Positions 61,881-64,000 of a stretch of 64,000 nucleotides of DNA are shown here, one piece after another (positions within the stretch are counted from its first letter, which is position 1; the number at the start of each line of letters is the position of its first letter). The translations under genes were made by a program, and so were the position numbers. The stretch covers positions 75,698,200 to 75,762,199 of the forward strand of contig CM076259.1 of NCBI GenBank assembly GCA_038380795.1. The letters run 5' to 3'. The notes under the pieces are model-generated. The model was given only the letters and a program-made list of their open reading frames with translations, searched no databases and had not been told where the DNA came from. The stretch is from Pyrocephalus nanus. Its lineage: Eukaryota > Chordata > Aves > Passeriformes > Tyrannidae.

Positions 61881-63414
61881 TCATTATCCTATGATCCTAT
61901 CAGAAGATTAATAAAATGAATATTTTTTTATTAAACATAAAATATACTTTGATTGCAAGACTATTTTTTGTATTAAAATCTAAGTCTCTGTATTCATTCT
62001 CAGAGCAAATGATAAACAATCGCTGGGTTTGCGACTTTGTGTTACATGCAGTCTGGTGAAGCAGATATGAAGAATCATAAGTGGCACCAAATGTTCAAGA
62101 TCAATAATTATCCTGTGAAGAGGCTGTGATTATTCTGAGAACAAAGCTTTTATGTTCATATTATAACTGTGATTTTCATGCTGGGTTATTTACTATAGAA
62201 AATGACAAATCCTTTTCTTTAATTTTAAAAGACTACAACCATTTCTTGGAGTTAGAATATAACTTTGCAAACAAAAATGAGACAGGTAAGCATCTTTTGT
62301 TGCTGTTTTGGAAGTCATCCAGATTAGCATGGATTTCATTCTCATTGTACTCTAATATTGAGAGATTCTGTGATAAGGATGTCACATCTGGGTAAGTCAA
62401 GAGAAACGAATAAAAGAGAAAATTAAAAGTGGAACTGTTGCAGTTCTTTTACAGAATCCTTTGTCCATTGTCAGCACTGGTTGGGAACACAGGGGGATCT
62501 TCTAGCTGCAACATCACAAGCTTAAAAGATTTTTCCTTTCTATTTGTGGAGCCATTATCTCACTGAACTGCCACTGACATAGAAGAATGTTGAGCCTACA
62601 CCTTAAACACCATGAGGAAGAGATTCGCTAATGAGAAAGTTGATAGCAACATATCCTTTGGGCCTTTAATTTACTTTCTCACTGTCTTCTGGACCGCTTC
62701 TGTGGAGGAGTTGGTGGTTCACACGTGCAGAAGGATATTTTTCCCTCTCTGATGTCAGGGACACATCCTTTTTAAAGATTTCTTTTCAGAGAGGATATAA
62801 TGACTGAAAACACTGCAGTCAGTGCATTCTTTGTGAAGGAGCTACACTCCCCTCTTTTTCAAATTAAATATGCACTCAAGCAAACTGAAAGTAGGCAACA
62901 TGTATAGCAAACATTTTCCTCTTACAGTATTATTTTGTAATTTTCTTGTCAGTGACATTATAATTTAACAAGTCCCATTTGGATAAATGAGGAAGGATTG
63001 TGGTTACGACATCTTATTTTTGTTGTTTTTTTTTTTTTTTCCACTGTGTTTCAATTGTAAGCAGATATCGTTGCTTCTGTCTACTTGAAGTTTTATTACA
63101 CCATTTTAGTTGAACAGTATTTTTATAATCTCAAAGTCCAATTACAGTTCTTAACTTTCAGAGATTTTAAAATTTTTTCATTTCTCATTCTAATGCATTA
63201 AAAATTTGTTAGTGTTATGTTGCTATGCCGCTTAGATCTCCACTCAATGCAGTATATTTCCACTGGCTTGAATAGTCTGGGTCAGTAAATTCTATATATA
63301 CTTTAGAAAGCTGCATATGCAAATAACCTAAAAAGTAATTATAGTATTTCTTAAAGTGATACATTTAATTCTTAAAATAAGCCTATGTATTCATTAATAT
63401 AGAAGAAGCCTAGA
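61881..63414. other. Intronic stretch with a possible cryptic exon
   Basis: Contains TATCCTATGATCCTAT at 61885-61900, the possible exon at 62232-62285 and a 15-T run ending at 63040. Nothing else was recognised. Confidence 0.5.
62232..62285 (+). other. Possible cryptic or poison exon, 54 nt
   Basis: An acceptor-like CCTTTTCTTTAATTTTAAAAG (AG at 62230-62231) and a strong donor CAG|GTAAGC (62283-62291) enclose 54 nt. If spliced after the phase-0 GPC6 exon, the frame would hit TAG at the eighth codon, so inclusion would truncate the protein. No homology supports it as coding; it may be chance. Confidence 0.25.
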
Positions 63415-63640
63415 ATGTCTCAAGTAGGAAGGGAGGCATAAAAATCATCGAGTCCAACTCCCTGCCACTCACAGGTCTGTCTAAACCATATGACTGAAAG
63501 CATCACCCAGACATTACTTGAACTCTGACAGGCTTCATTCCATGACCTCTTCCCTGGGGAGACTGTTTCAGTAACCAAGCACCCTCTTGGCGAAGAAACT
63601 TTCTGTAATGTCCAATCCAAACTTGCCCTGATGCAGCTTC
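63415..63640 (-). mobile_element. CR1 LINE 3' UTR fragment
   Basis: AAGTAGGAAGGGAGGCATAA, ATCATCGAGTCCAACTCCC, TTGAACTCTGACAGGCTTC, CTTCCCTGGGGAGACTG and CTTGGCGAAGAAAC are the reverse complement of the same CR1 3' UTR type present at 22200-22491. It has lost the ORF2 part. Confidence 0.9.
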
Positions 63641-64000
63641 AATATATAGTATTCAAAATATAGCATTGGAATTGCCTTTTTGGGTACATCAGAGGTACAT
63701 CAGTTGATTTTGCCTTAATGCCTAGTAATTTAAAGGTCAGCACAGGAGCAAAACTTCTCAACTAGCATATTTTCTTAAGCTATAGGTAGGAGATATTTAG
63801 GGACTTTTTGAACTACCAGCTCAGAAACTGGAAAAATTTTCTACCGCCTATTTTTCCAGTAGTTTGTCAGATTCTAAAAACCTGGCTTTTCTTCCTTGTT
63901 ATTGTTTGGTAGGGGGAAAAAAAAGAAAGTGTGCTATCCTTTTCTTTTGCTCTTTAAAAATAGAACGTATTAAAAATGTTACTTGTTTTTAATTTATTCA
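63641..64000. other. Intronic sequence at window end
   Basis: AT-rich; nothing recognised. Confidence 0.5.

Larger units (their letters stand above)
59362..64000 (+). other. GPC6: Downstream GPC6 intron (partial, probably intron 3)
   Basis: Begins with the donor GTAATC and continues past the window edge. It contains an opposed pair of CR1 fragments, a further CR1 fragment, and a possible cryptic exon at 62232-62285. No next glypican exon was found. Confidence 0.8.

Noticed and set aside
1..64000. CRISPR arrays, tRNA or rRNA genes, microRNA hairpins
   Set aside because: No regularly spaced direct repeats, no tRNA-like A and B boxes with cloverleaf, and no rRNA sequence was recognised; a microRNA search would need folding software.

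Overview
This window looks like bird nuclear DNA. It is AT-rich and has no bacterial-style gene packing. Its only recognisable dispersed repeats are CR1 LINE fragments with the avian/reptilian 3' end (AATGATTCTATG-type), plus one GC-rich block resembling an LTR. The species cannot be fixed from the sequence.

Only one real coding segment can be supported: a 392-bp internal exon at 58970-59361 on the + strand. It has a textbook acceptor (long T tract then CAG) and a textbook donor (AAG|GTAATC). Its 130 complete codons encode part of the N-terminal lobe of a glypican, and the residues match glypican-6 (GPC6) rather than GPC4 or GPC1. By comparison with vertebrate GPC6 it is probably exon 3. Everything before it (1-58969) is then best read as part of a very long upstream intron, and everything after it (59362-64000) as the start of the next intron. 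All other open frames are short, lack coding character, or fall in repeats.

Layout. 1-3963: unremarkable intron with one 24-bp tandem duplication. 3964-5190: three small CR1 tails in mixed orientation. 5.2-11.8 kb: unremarkable apart from a G-run cluster. 11834-12004: a 171-nt tract of only G and T. 16.0-17.1 kb: a CpG-rich LTR-like element with three tandem CTCF-like motifs, a poly(A) signal and a terminal hairpin. 18.87 kb: a candidate recursive-splicing ratchet point. 21955-22491: the longest CR1 copy. 22.5-38.0 kb: little recognisable. 37993-38238 and 40284-40399: two CR1 tails, with a perfect 29-bp tandem duplication between them at 39.5 kb. 43.4-43.6 kb: an inverted repeat whose arms carry RUNX-like motifs. 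54662-54851: a polypurine GGGAA microsatellite. 58970-59361: the GPC6 exon. 61.3-61.9 kb: two CR1 fragments abutting in opposite orientation. 62232-62285: a possible cryptic exon. 63415-63640: a last CR1 fragment.

The exon belongs to a heparan-sulphate proteoglycan anchored to the cell surface by GPI. The interest of the rest lies in what long introns can carry: splicing ratchets, regulatory motifs brought in by mobile elements, and inverted repeats that can fold in the pre-mRNA. No wholly new gene system is apparent. The strongest candidates for something undescribed are the tandem CTCF-like array inside the LTR-like element and the ratchet site at 18.87 kb.
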